Assembly (NCBI GenBank): GCA_016932475.1
Contig: JAFGCU010000026.1
Span: 156,111 to 206,185, forward strand
Direction of reading: 5' to 3'
Source of the DNA: Anaerolineales bacterium
GTDB taxonomy: Bacteria; Chloroflexota; Anaerolineae; Anaerolineales; RBG-16-64-43
DNA: 50,075 bases
Shown in pieces: positions 42,341 through 49,647 of the stretch; within the stretch, counting starts at the first letter, position 1, and each line of letters starts with the position of its first letter. Position numbers and translations under genes: made by a program. The notes under the pieces were generated by a model. It was not told the DNA's origin. It saw nothing but the letters and a program-made list of their open reading frames with translations, and ran no database searches.

Positions 42341-44209
42341 ATGATCCGCATCACCGGCCCCCATTTCACCGACGAACATAAACGCACGCTGCTCTTGCGG
42401 GGGGTCAACCTGGGCGGGAGCACAAAGGTGCCTTTCCGGCCCGACGGCGCCACCTACCGGCGCGAAGGATTCCTCGACCACCGCAACGTGTCTTTCGTCG
42501 GGCGGCCGTTCCCGCTGGAGGAGGCGGACGAGCACCTTGGGCGCTTAAAATCGTGGGGATTTAATTTCCTCCGATTCCTGGTTACCTGGGAGGCGATCGA
42601 ACACGCCGGGCCCGGCCAATATGATGAGGATTACCTCGAATACGTGCGGGCGGTGGTGGAGAAAGCGGGCCGCTACGGGTTCTCCCTTTACATCGACCCG
42701 CATCAGGATATGTGGAGCCGGTTTTCCGGCGGCGACGGGGCACCGGGCTGGACACTCGAGGCCGTCGGTTTCGATATCGCGAATCTGCACAATTCGGGAG
42801 CGGCGGTACTGCATCAGTTTTATGAAGGCGAGCTCCCGCGGATGATCTGGCCAGCCAACGAAAGCAAACTCGCGGCCGGGACCATGTTCACGGTTTTCTT
42901 CGGCGGGAACGATTTCGCCCCGGCCTGCCGCATCGAAGGCGAGCCGGCCCAGGATTTTCTGCAGCGGCACTACATCGACGCTATTCGCCGCCTGGCCGGG
43001 GTTTTGAAGGACCTGCCCAACGTGGCCGGGTATGACACGTTGAACGAGCCCGGGAAAGGATTTATCGGTTGGGAGGACCTGCGCCGGCCGGGCGGAAACG
43101 TAAAGGTCGGCCCGATGCCGAGCCCGTATCAATCGATGCTGCTCGGTTCGGGTTTTGCGCAGGCCGTTGAAGTGTGGGAGACCAGCCCGGCGGGATTCCG
43201 CCGAACGGGCAGCCGCATCCTGAACGAAAAGCGCGCCCGGGCCTGGCGGCCGGGGAAGGAATGCATCTGGCGCGCGCACGGCGTGTGGGATGCGGACGCG
43301 AACGGCAATCCGCGCTGCCTGCGGCCGGATCATTTCGCCGTCCGAAACGGGAAGCGTGTGAATTTCCCGCAGGATTACTACCTGCCCTTTGCGCGCCGCT
43401 TCACCGAGGCGATCCGGGCGGTGGATCCGAAGACGATGATCTTCCTGGAAAGCCCTCCGGGAACCCTGCCGCCCAAATGGGAAGCGCCGAATATCGTCTA
43501 TGCCCCGCATTGGTACGACGGGTATGTATTGCTGTTTAAAAATTTTTCGGATTGGCTGGCTTCCAACATCCATACCGGCGGGTTGATCGTTTCGCCGTGG
43601 TACATCCGGCATTCGTTCGCCGGACAGTTGAACCGCTACCGCTGCCAGGCGGCCGGACTCCTGGGCAATCCCCCGGTCTTGATCGGCGAATTCGGCATCG
43701 CCTACGATATGCAGAACAAGCGGGCCTACCAAACGGGGGATTTCCGGAAGCAGATCGGGGCGATGAACCGCATGCTGCGCGCGCTGGACGACACGCTGCT
43801 TTCCGGGACGATCTGGAATTACACCGCGGACAACACCAATGCCCGCGGCGACGGCTGGAACGACGAGGACCTCTCGATCTTCAGCCGCGACCAGCAAAGG
43901 GATCCGAAGGATGTGAATTCGGGAGGGCGGGCGCTGGAGGCGGTGGTGCGGCCGTATGCGCGCGCGGTTGCGGGGGCGTTGTTGCGCATGGGCTTCGATT
44001 ATCGCAGCCGGGTGTTCGAATGCGCCTTCCGGCACGATCCGCGCGCGGTCGCGCCCACGGAGATTTACGTTCCGAAATTCCAATATCCAAGGGGCGTGGA
44101 GGTAAGGGTCTCCGACGGAACGTACAAGGTAAATCCGGAGACCCAGACGCTCGAGTATTCCCACACGACCGGCCGGGAGATACATACCGTTAAGATCCGG
44201 CCCGGGTAA
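42341..44209 (+). CDS. Glycoside hydrolase family 5 enzyme, glucosylceramidase/sterylglucosidase-like
   Basis: A 622-aa retaining glycosidase with a TIM-barrel catalytic part and a C-terminal beta domain from about residue 545. Acid/base Glu236 lies in YDTLNEPGKGF and the nucleophile Glu450 in LIGEFGIAYD, both after strands as in GH5. LLLRGVNLGGSTKVPF is the early strand, and IDPHQDMWSRFSGGDGAPGW and NYTADNTNARGDGWNDEDLS resemble the endoglycoceramidase/EGCrP2 (GH5_12-like) group. There is no signal peptide, so it appears cytosolic. AAGGAG 8 nt before ATG 42341 fixes the start; an upstream ATG at 42287 is out of place. It stands alone after the terminator, so it probably has its own transcript. 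Confidence 0.86.
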   Translation: MIRITGPHFTDEHKRTLLLRGVNLGGSTKVPFRPDGATYRREGFLDHRNVSFVGRPFPLEEADEHLGRLKSWGFNFLRFLVTWEAIEHAGPGQYDEDYLEYVRAVVEKAGRYGFSLYIDPHQDMWSRFSGGDGAPGWTLEAVGFDIANLHNSGAAVLHQFYEGELPRMIWPANESKLAAGTMFTVFFGGNDFAPACRIEGEPAQDFLQRHYIDAIRRLAGVLKDLPNVAGYDTLNEPGKGFIGWEDLRRPGGNVKVGPMPSPYQSMLLGSGFAQAVEVWETSPAGFRRTGSRILNEKRARAWRPGKECIWRAHGVWDADANGNPRCLRPDHFAVRNGKRVNFPQDYYLPFARRFTEAIRAVDPKTMIFLESPPGTLPPKWEAPNIVYAPHWYDGYVLLFKNFSDWLASNIHTGGLIVSPWYIRHSFAGQLNRYRCQAAGLLGNPPVLIGEFGIAYDMQNKRAYQTGDFRKQIGAMNRMLRALDDTLLSGTIWNYTADNTNARGDGWNDEDLSIFSRDQQRDPKDVNSGGRALEAVVRPYARAVAGALLRMGFDYRSRVFECAFRHDPRAVAPTEIYVPKFQYPRGVEVRVSDGTYKVNPETQTLEYSHTTGREIHTVKIRPG

Positions 44210-44276
44210 GAAGGATTGTAAAAGGATCAACCGATTTCTTCCCTCGCTTCCCTTCGCTTTCCCTCGCTTCGCTCGG

Positions 44277-44301
44277 GACAGGCGCTCGAGACAGGCGCTC
44301 G
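44277..44301 (+). repeat. Short tandem direct repeat
   Basis: GACAGGCGCTCG occurs at 44277-44288 and again at 44290-44301, preceded by CCTCGCTTC repeats (44231-44275). This low-complexity tract is the left part of the 290-bp gap after the GH5 gene. No T-run or hairpin consistent with a GH5 terminator was seen in it. Confidence 0.6.
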
Positions 44302-44322
44302 GGACAAGCTGCCGGAAGGTCT

Positions 44323-44355
44323 CTCGGAATGACTCTCGGAAGAGGTCATTCCGAG
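44323..44355 (+). repeat. Perfect 11-bp inverted repeat at the left edge of the element
   Basis: CTCGGAATGAC (44323-44333) is the exact reverse complement of GTCATTCCGAG (44345-44355), with an 11-nt loop. The right arm doubles as the outer left arm of the larger element 44345-44482, so the structure can fold in two alternative ways. Confidence 0.8.
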
Positions 44356-44482
44356 GAACCCGGAAAGAGCGGCGAGGAATCGGTAACGCAAAAGACAGGA
44401 CTCGAGTCAAATTACAGATCGGCTCGACGATTCAATCAATATCGATTCCTCGCCCTCGCCTTCGGCTCGGGTTCGGAATGAC
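44345..44482 (+). repeat. Four-arm inverted-repeat element, copy 1
   Basis: Outer arms GTCATTCCGAGG (from 44345) and TTCGGAATGAC (44472-44482); inner arms GGCGAGGAATCG (44371-44382) and CGATTCCTCGCC (44443-44454), the inner pair being perfect over 12 bp. The same four blocks in the same order recur at 49521-49629. It lies between the GH5 and PNPOx-like genes and its right end is 17 nt from the downstream start codon. It contains no open frame of note, so it is a non-coding dispersed element. Confidence 0.8.
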
Positions 44483-44499
44483 GGACTCAGGAGGCATCC

Positions 44500-44873
44500 A
44501 TGATCGATTGGAATGAAAAATCCGCCCGCAAAGCAGGCAAACGGCTGGCGAAGGAGCGCATCGGCCGGTGTGGTTTGTGCGGGAAGGCGACACGACCCTG
44601 GTGTGCGGCCGTCCCGGGGCGCGCACGGTCGCCCATTTCGCCGCGCATCCGAAGGTCGCATTCCATCTCAACACGGATAAGGAGGGCGGCAGCGTGACGG
44701 TTCTGGTCCGCGAGGCGGCGGCGGATCCGAATTTTCCTCCCGCGCCCAAGATGCCCGCGCATCTCAAGAAATGCCGGAAGGGAATCCGTGAGCTCAAAAT
44801 GACGCCGGAAGACTTCGTAAAAAATTATTCGGCCGAGATCCGGATAAATCCGCTTGGCTTGCGCGGGTGGTGA
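44500..44873 (+). pseudogene. Damaged PNPOx-like F420/FMN-dependent oxidoreductase (TIGR03667-like)
   Basis: The gene opens well: AGGAGG 5 nt before ATG 44500 and an N-terminus MIDWNEKSARKAGKRLAKERIG, which fits this family. Frame 1 then becomes meaningless after about residue 21, while from about 44565 another frame gives PVWFVREGDTTLV, VAFHLNTDKEGGSVTVL, AHLKKCRKGIRELKMTPEDF and a normal R-I-N-P-L-G-L-R-G-W end (TGA 44871-44873). Family members have about 15 more residues (a strand with the T-V-R-P-D-G-R-P block) between these parts. So a stretch of about 45 nt plus a frame change is missing near 44560-44568. Either a true deletion or an assembly error. A 101-aa product from GTG 44568 would lack the flavin-site strand. 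Confidence 0.75.
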
Positions 44874-44922
44874 TGTATTAAAACCCCCGCGCATCTCTCG
44901 GCCAATTGCATGAGGATTTCGA

Positions 44923-45657
44923 ATGACCGTTTCCGTCCTGAATTGCGGGGAAATGCACCCGCCCCTGCTGGCCTGGCGCGTGGGAACGGCGTGCGTTTTG
45001 CACCGGGCGGAAAACCGGGCATTGCTGATTGATACCGGGTTGGAGACGCGGTATTATGAATCGCCGGCCGGGAAACAGAAATTATTCAAGAAGATTTTCG
45101 GTGTCGTCGAGGATCCGGAATATTCCGCCGTCCGGCAAATCCGGCGGTTGGGATGCCGACCGGAGGATGTCTCTGACATCATCCTGACCCACCTTCACTT
45201 TGACCACGCCGGAGGACTTCCGGATTTTCCAAATGCCGTAGTGCATGTCCACGCGAAAGAACTGAAAGCCGCGCGAAATCCCGGGCGCTGGATCGATATT
45301 GCCTTTGATCGCGAAAATTTCCGGCACCAACCCCGTTGGGAGACGTACGAACGGATCACCGATGAGTGGATGGGATTGCCCGCCATCCGCCTGCCCTTCA
45401 CGACCGAGGTTTATTTCATACCGCTGCACGGCCATTCGGCCGGACACTGCGGAGTGGCATTGCGGGACGGCGCCGGTTGGGTTTTCCAATGCGGCGATTC
45501 CATCCCGGTCAGCGCGGCATTCGGCGCAACGCCGGCATGGCTGAACGCGATGGTGGTCGGACCGCAATTTCGATGGATGCCCCTGTGGATCCGGGAGCAT
45601 CCCGAGGTGAGGATATTGGCCGGTCACATGTGGTCCTCCGATTTTTCACGAGAGTAG
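44923..45657 (+). CDS. MBL-fold metallo-hydrolase (AHL-lactonase-like)
   Basis: A 244-aa metallo-beta-lactamase-fold hydrolase. HLHFDHAGG (His90, His92, Asp94, His95) is the metal motif, GHSAGHCG supplies the next His, QCGDS the bridging Asp and AGHMW the final His. The layout and length match AiiA/AttM-like N-acylhomoserine lactonases and related glyoxalase II-like enzymes, but the sequence alone does not show lactone specificity. It follows the damaged PNPOx gene by 49 bp. TGAGGA precedes ATG 44923. Confidence 0.88.
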   Translation: MTVSVLNCGEMHPPLLAWRVGTACVLHRAENRALLIDTGLETRYYESPAGKQKLFKKIFGVVEDPEYSAVRQIRRLGCRPEDVSDIILTHLHFDHAGGLPDFPNAVVHVHAKELKAARNPGRWIDIAFDRENFRHQPRWETYERITDEWMGLPAIRLPFTTEVYFIPLHGHSAGHCGVALRDGAGWVFQCGDSIPVSAAFGATPAWLNAMVVGPQFRWMPLWIREHPEVRILAGHMWSSDFSRE

Positions 45658-45836
45658 GGCGTCGATGCCGCTCGCGGTTTCATCCCGACTCCGCGCCAAA
45701 TTCAAATAACCCTTCGGTTCAAACGGGCATTATGATAAAACGGTGATGAATCCTCCCGTGCTTGGAAAGCGCGCCATTCATCCATGCGAACCGTACTCTT
45801 TCAACCCTGGTCGATTGGAATGGAGAGCAGGAGAAA

Positions 45837-47135
45837 TTGATCAATAAATTGGATGCAACCCTCCCCAAGAACTGGCTGGCGCGATTTTCCACCATCTGGG
45901 CCGGCCAGGCCTTCTCGCTGTTCGGGTCGATGCTGGTGCAATTCGCGCTGGTCTGGTGGCTCACCGCCCAGACCGGTTCGGCCACGGTGCTGGCCGTCGC
46001 CACGCTGGTGGCCCTGCTGCCGACGGTGCTGATCGGTCCGATCGCCGGCGCATTCGTCGACCGCCACAGCCGCCGCTGGATGATGGTCGGGGCCGACAGC
46101 CTGGTGGCGCTGGTCACGTTATGGCTGGTGATCCTGAACGCCCAGGGCTGGATGCAGGTGGGGCATGTCTTTGCGGCCATGTTCCTGCGGGCTACCGCGG
46201 GCACATTCCAGTGGCCGGCGATGCAGGCATCCACTTCGCTGATGGTGCCGAAGAAACACCTGGCGCGGGTGGGCGGCCTGAACCAGACTCTGTACGGCCT
46301 GCTCGGGATCGTCGCGCCGCCGACAGGCGCCCTGCTGGTGATGGCCCTGCCGATGCAATGGGTGCTGGCGATCGACCTTATCACCGCGGCGCTGGCGGTC
46401 CTGCCGCTGCTGGCGATCGGCGTTCCCCAGCCGCCTGCGCCCGTGGAGAAACCGGACGAACCGCGGAAAAACCTCCTGGAGGATATGCGCATGGGTTTCC
46501 GGTATATCCGCGCCTGGAAGGGCGGGATGATGATCATCGCCGTGGCGGTGGTGGTTAAATTCTTCCTCAATCCGGCGTTCGCGCTGCTGCCCATCCTTGC
46601 GGTCAAGCATTTTCACGGCGGCGCGCTGGAAATGGGCTGGCTGGACGCCGCGTCCGGCATCGGCACGGTGGCCGGCGGACTGCTGCTTTCGGTGTGGGGC
46701 GGTTTCAATCGCAGGATCGTGACGGTGCTGGTCGGTTTGGTAGGGATGGGCATCGGGATGGTGCTGGTCGGGCTGACTCCTTCCGGATTGCTGGCGATGG
46801 CGCTGGCCGCCATTGCGATCTCCGGCATGACGGGGTCGCTGGTCGACGGGCCGATCTTTGCGATTTTTCAATCGGCGATCGATCCCGGGATGCAGGGACG
46901 GGTGATCTCCGTTTTTATGAGCCTGGTCTCGATGGTGGTCCCCTTCGGGATGATCTTCGGCGGGCTGTTCGCCGATCGGTTCGGCGTGCCGCTGCTTTTC
47001 CTGATCGCCGGAATCGTCAGCCTGGGCGCCGCCGGAGTATCGTTTGCTTCCCCGACGATCCTCTCCCTCGAGCAAAACACTCCGGGCGCGATGGGAATTC
47101 CGGCGGAGGCCTCGTCGGGGGAAACCGCGCCGTAG
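45837..47135 (+). CDS. Major facilitator superfamily transporter (MFS_3-like exporter)
   Basis: A 432-aa protein with about twelve hydrophobic segments in two halves. LARFSTIWAGQAFSLFGSML is the usual first helix of the MFS_3/enterobactin-exporter-like group, and DRHSRRWMMVGAD is the loop 2-3 motif (D-R-x-x-R-R). LPILAVKHFHGGALEMGWL and GRVISVFMSLVSM lie in the second half. The start is a TTG (45837) with AGGAG a few bases upstream; an earlier TTG (45762) gives 25 extra residues of unlikely sequence, and no in-frame ATG exists near the conserved N-terminus. The 179-bp upstream gap has TATGAT at 45731-45736 as a possible -10. Substrate unknown. Confidence 0.87.
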   Translation: MINKLDATLPKNWLARFSTIWAGQAFSLFGSMLVQFALVWWLTAQTGSATVLAVATLVALLPTVLIGPIAGAFVDRHSRRWMMVGADSLVALVTLWLVILNAQGWMQVGHVFAAMFLRATAGTFQWPAMQASTSLMVPKKHLARVGGLNQTLYGLLGIVAPPTGALLVMALPMQWVLAIDLITAALAVLPLLAIGVPQPPAPVEKPDEPRKNLLEDMRMGFRYIRAWKGGMMIIAVAVVVKFFLNPAFALLPILAVKHFHGGALEMGWLDAASGIGTVAGGLLLSVWGGFNRRIVTVLVGLVGMGIGMVLVGLTPSGLLAMALAAIAISGMTGSLVDGPIFAIFQSAIDPGMQGRVISVFMSLVSMVVPFGMIFGGLFADRFGVPLLFLIAGIVSLGAAGVSFASPTILSLEQNTPGAMGIPAEASSGETAP

Positions 47136-47136
47136 A

Positions 47137-47208
47137 ATCCGCGAAGAGGACGAAGGGCACGAAGAAATATTTTCCAAATCCCTTATGCTCTTCGTGCTCT
47201 TTGCGGAT
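47137..47208 (+). repeat. 22-bp imperfect stem-loop (CGCAAAGA-type repeat)
   Basis: Left arm 47137-47158 and right arm 47187-47208 are reverse complements at 19 of 22 positions; two of the three differences would be G-U pairs in the plus-strand RNA. The right side is followed by a run of A, not T. The arms (core CCGCAAAGAGCACGAAG) recall the fragment at 42215-42233. It sits between the MFS and helicase genes and is best seen as a dispersed repeat that may also limit read-through. Confidence 0.75.
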
Positions 47209-47289
47209 AAAAAATTTCATTGGAATTCGTAATCGGTTTATGGTACAACCTCACGATCACCATCGCGAAACCGCAAAGAAAAAACGCCA

Positions 47290-49506
47290 ATGGATTATCT
47301 GGAATCGCTGAATCCTCAACAGCGCCAAGCCGTGGAATCCGGCGAAGGGCCGGTCCTGGTCGTGGCTGGGCCCGGAAGCGGCAAGACGCGCGTCCTGGCC
47401 TGCCGCTTCGCGCATCTCGTGCTGCGCGCCGGCATCGCGCCGCAGCAGATTCTGGCCGTCACCTTCACCAACAAAGCCGCGCGCGAAATGCGCGAGCGCA
47501 TCGAACGGCTGCTGGCCGAGGCGGAAGCGGACTCCGCGGGCCGTATCGACCTGCGCAACCTCTCGCTTGGAACCTTTCATTCCCTGTGCGCCCGCTGGCT
47601 CCGGCGCGACGGTGAAGCAGTCGGGCTGCCGCGCGATTATGTGATTTTCGACAGCGACGATTCCGAGCGCTCGGTCAAGCAGGCGCTCCTGGACCTCGAC
47701 ATCAACATCAAGCAATATTCCCCGTCGGCCGTGCAAAATGCCATCTCGCGCGCCAAGAACGAGATGCTCGGCCCTGCCGAATTCCCGTCCGTCACCCCGT
47801 TCGAACGAATCGCCGGGAAAGCCTACCGCCGCTACCAGGAACTGCTGGCCGCCAGCCGCGCCGCGGATTTCGACGACCTGCTGCTCCTGGTGGTGCGCCT
47901 GTTGCGTGACCAGCCCGACATCCTCGCCCGCTACCAGGACCGCTACCGGCACATCCTGGTCGACGAATTCCAAGATACGAACGAAGTCCAATACACGCTG
48001 GTCAAGCTGCTGGCGGACAGGCGGCGCAACCTCTACGCCGTGGGCGACGCGGACCAATCCATCTACCGCTGGCGGGGCGCGGATTACCGGAACGTCCAGC
48101 GCTTCCGGAAGGATTATGCCGAAGCGCGCACGTATCTGCTTGAGGAAAATTACCGCTCGGTGCAGAACGTGCTCGACGCGGCGATGGGCGTGATCCGGGT
48201 CAACCGCGGGCGGGTGGATAAGAAGCTCTTCACCCGGCGCGGAGCGGGGCTGCCGATCGTGCTGCGCGAATGCTACGATGAAAACGACGAGGCGCGCTTC
48301 GTGGTGGATGCCATTTCCGAACTGACCGCGCAGGCGCCCGCCGACGGTCAGCCGCCGGTCCATCCCGGCGGGTGCGCGGTCATGTACCGCACCAACGCCC
48401 AATCCCGCGCATTGGAAGAGGAATTCATCCGCGCCAACCTCCCCTACCGGCTGGTCGGCGCGCAGCGGTTTTATGGCCGGCGCGAGGTAAAGGATGCGCT
48501 CGCCTACCTGCGGCTGGTGCACAATCCGGCGGACGCGATCAGCCTCGCCCGCGTGATCAACACCCCCGCCCGCGGGATCGGCGAAAAGGCGTTTGCCGCG
48601 CTGCAGGAGGCCGCGGCGCAGGAACGGATCGGCCCGGGGATGCTGCTGCTTTCGCTTGCCGATCCCGGGAGGATGGCGCCGCTTGCCGCTTCGCTTCCCG
48701 CGCGCGTCGGAAGCACCTTCGCCGCGTTCGGACGCATGCTGGCCGATTGGCGCGCGGCGGCCGAAACGGAAAAAGTCCCGGACCTCCTGCGCCGGATCCT
48801 GAAGGACGTGAAGTACCGCGAGTTCCTGCAAAACGGATCGGAGGAGGGGGATGAACGCTGGGAGAACGTGGAACAACTCGTGGCGGTGACCGAAGAGTTC
48901 GAAGAGATACCGCTGGACCGGTTTTTGGAGGAGATCGCGCTCGTTTCCGACCAGGATACGCTTACCGAGCAGCAGGATGCGCCGGTGATGCTGACGCTGC
49001 ACGCCGCCAAGGGCCTCGAGTTCCCGGTGGTGTTCCTTGTCGGGATGGACGACGGGCTGCTGCCGCATGTCCGCTCGATGGACGATCCGGAGGCGATGGC
49101 CGAGGAGCGGCGGCTGTTCTATGTCGGCATTACCCGCGCGATGGACCGGTTGTACCTGGTGCGGGCTTTCCGGCGGTCGGCGGGCGCCGGCGGCGGATTG
49201 ATGGATCCATCGCGGTTCCTGCGCGATATCCCGCCGGGCCTGCTCGGTGTCGAGGCATCCTCCGGGCGGACCACCTTCCCCTTCCGCCGGAATGTGGAAA
49301 CGCCGCTGCGGGAATCCGCGGCGGCTTCGAGCCCGCGGGAAGCGCGATTCCGCGGCGGGATGCGCATCCGGCACCCGAAATTCGGCGAGGGGATGATCCT
49401 CGAGAGTCAGGTTCACGGATCCGACGAGGTGCTGACGGTGGAATTTGAAACGGTGGGGCTCAAGCGCCTGGATGCGGACGCCGCGCCGATAGAGATAATC
49501 GAGTAA
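47290..49506 (+). CDS. pcrA: UvrD/PcrA-type superfamily 1 ATP-dependent DNA helicase
   Basis: A 738-aa 3'-5' helicase used in repair and replication restart. The N-terminal Q motif LNPQQRQAV, Walker A AGPGSGKT (residues 26-33), motif Ia TFTNKAAREM, Walker B VDEFQDTN, motif III GDADQSIYRWRGAD and motif IV EENYRS are all intact, followed by motif V LHAAKGLEFPVVF and motif VI EERRLFYVGITRA. The C-terminal region has the PcrA/UvrD tail with a Tudor-like end (FGEGMILESQ and VEFETVGLKRL). Length is normal for PcrA. It is a conserved housekeeping gene and marks the right border of the accessory region. ATG 47290 has no strong ribosome-binding site. Confidence 0.96.
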   Translation: MDYLESLNPQQRQAVESGEGPVLVVAGPGSGKTRVLACRFAHLVLRAGIAPQQILAVTFTNKAAREMRERIERLLAEAEADSAGRIDLRNLSLGTFHSLCARWLRRDGEAVGLPRDYVIFDSDDSERSVKQALLDLDINIKQYSPSAVQNAISRAKNEMLGPAEFPSVTPFERIAGKAYRRYQELLAASRAADFDDLLLLVVRLLRDQPDILARYQDRYRHILVDEFQDTNEVQYTLVKLLADRRRNLYAVGDADQSIYRWRGADYRNVQRFRKDYAEARTYLLEENYRSVQNVLDAAMGVIRVNRGRVDKKLFTRRGAGLPIVLRECYDENDEARFVVDAISELTAQAPADGQPPVHPGGCAVMYRTNAQSRALEEEFIRANLPYRLVGAQRFYGRREVKDALAYLRLVHNPADAISLARVINTPARGIGEKAFAALQEAAAQERIGPGMLLLSLADPGRMAPLAASLPARVGSTFAAFGRMLADWRAAAETEKVPDLLRRILKDVKYREFLQNGSEEGDERWENVEQLVAVTEEFEEIPLDRFLEEIALVSDQDTLTEQQDAPVMLTLHAAKGLEFPVVFLVGMDDGLLPHVRSMDDPEAMAEERRLFYVGITRAMDRLYLVRAFRRSAGAGGGLMDPSRFLRDIPPGLLGVEASSGRTTFPFRRNVETPLRESAAASSPREARFRGGMRIRHPKFGEGMILESQVHGSDEVLTVEFETVGLKRLDADAAPIEIIE

Positions 49507-49520
49507 CGCTTTTGCAGGAG

Positions 49521-49629
49521 GTCGTCCCGAGGGGGCTGTAGACCCCGAGGGATCGGATGAGGTGGAGTAGAATGCATCGCCGGAGAGGGCGAAGACGATT
49601 CCTCGGGACCTGAAGGCCCTCGGAGTGAC
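49521..49629 (+). repeat. Four-arm inverted-repeat element, copy 2
   Basis: Outer arms GTCGTCCCGAGGG (49521-49533) and CCCTCGGAGTGAC (49617-49629) match at 10 of 13 positions; inner arms CCCGAGGGATCG (49544-49555) and CGATTCCTCGGG (49596-49607) match at 11 of 12. The order and core sequences (T-C-C-G-A-G-G; G-A-G-G-A-A-T-C-G) repeat those of copy 1 at 44345-44482. It fills the gap between pcrA and galE and ends 18 nt before the galE start codon. Confidence 0.75.
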
Positions 49630-49647
49630 ACCTGTGCGGAGGATCGA

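Noticed and set aside
44568-44873. Intact small 101-aa gene starting at GTG 44568
   Set aside because: It lacks the first part of the PNPOx fold, while an in-family N-terminus with a perfect ribosome-binding site lies just upstream in another frame; a damaged longer gene explains both.
47257-49416. 719-codon open frame on the minus strand opposite the helicase gene
   Set aside because: The plus-strand product has every UvrD/PcrA motif, while the minus-strand translation is Arg/His/Gly-rich with no recognisable domain. High third-position GC keeps the antisense frame open.
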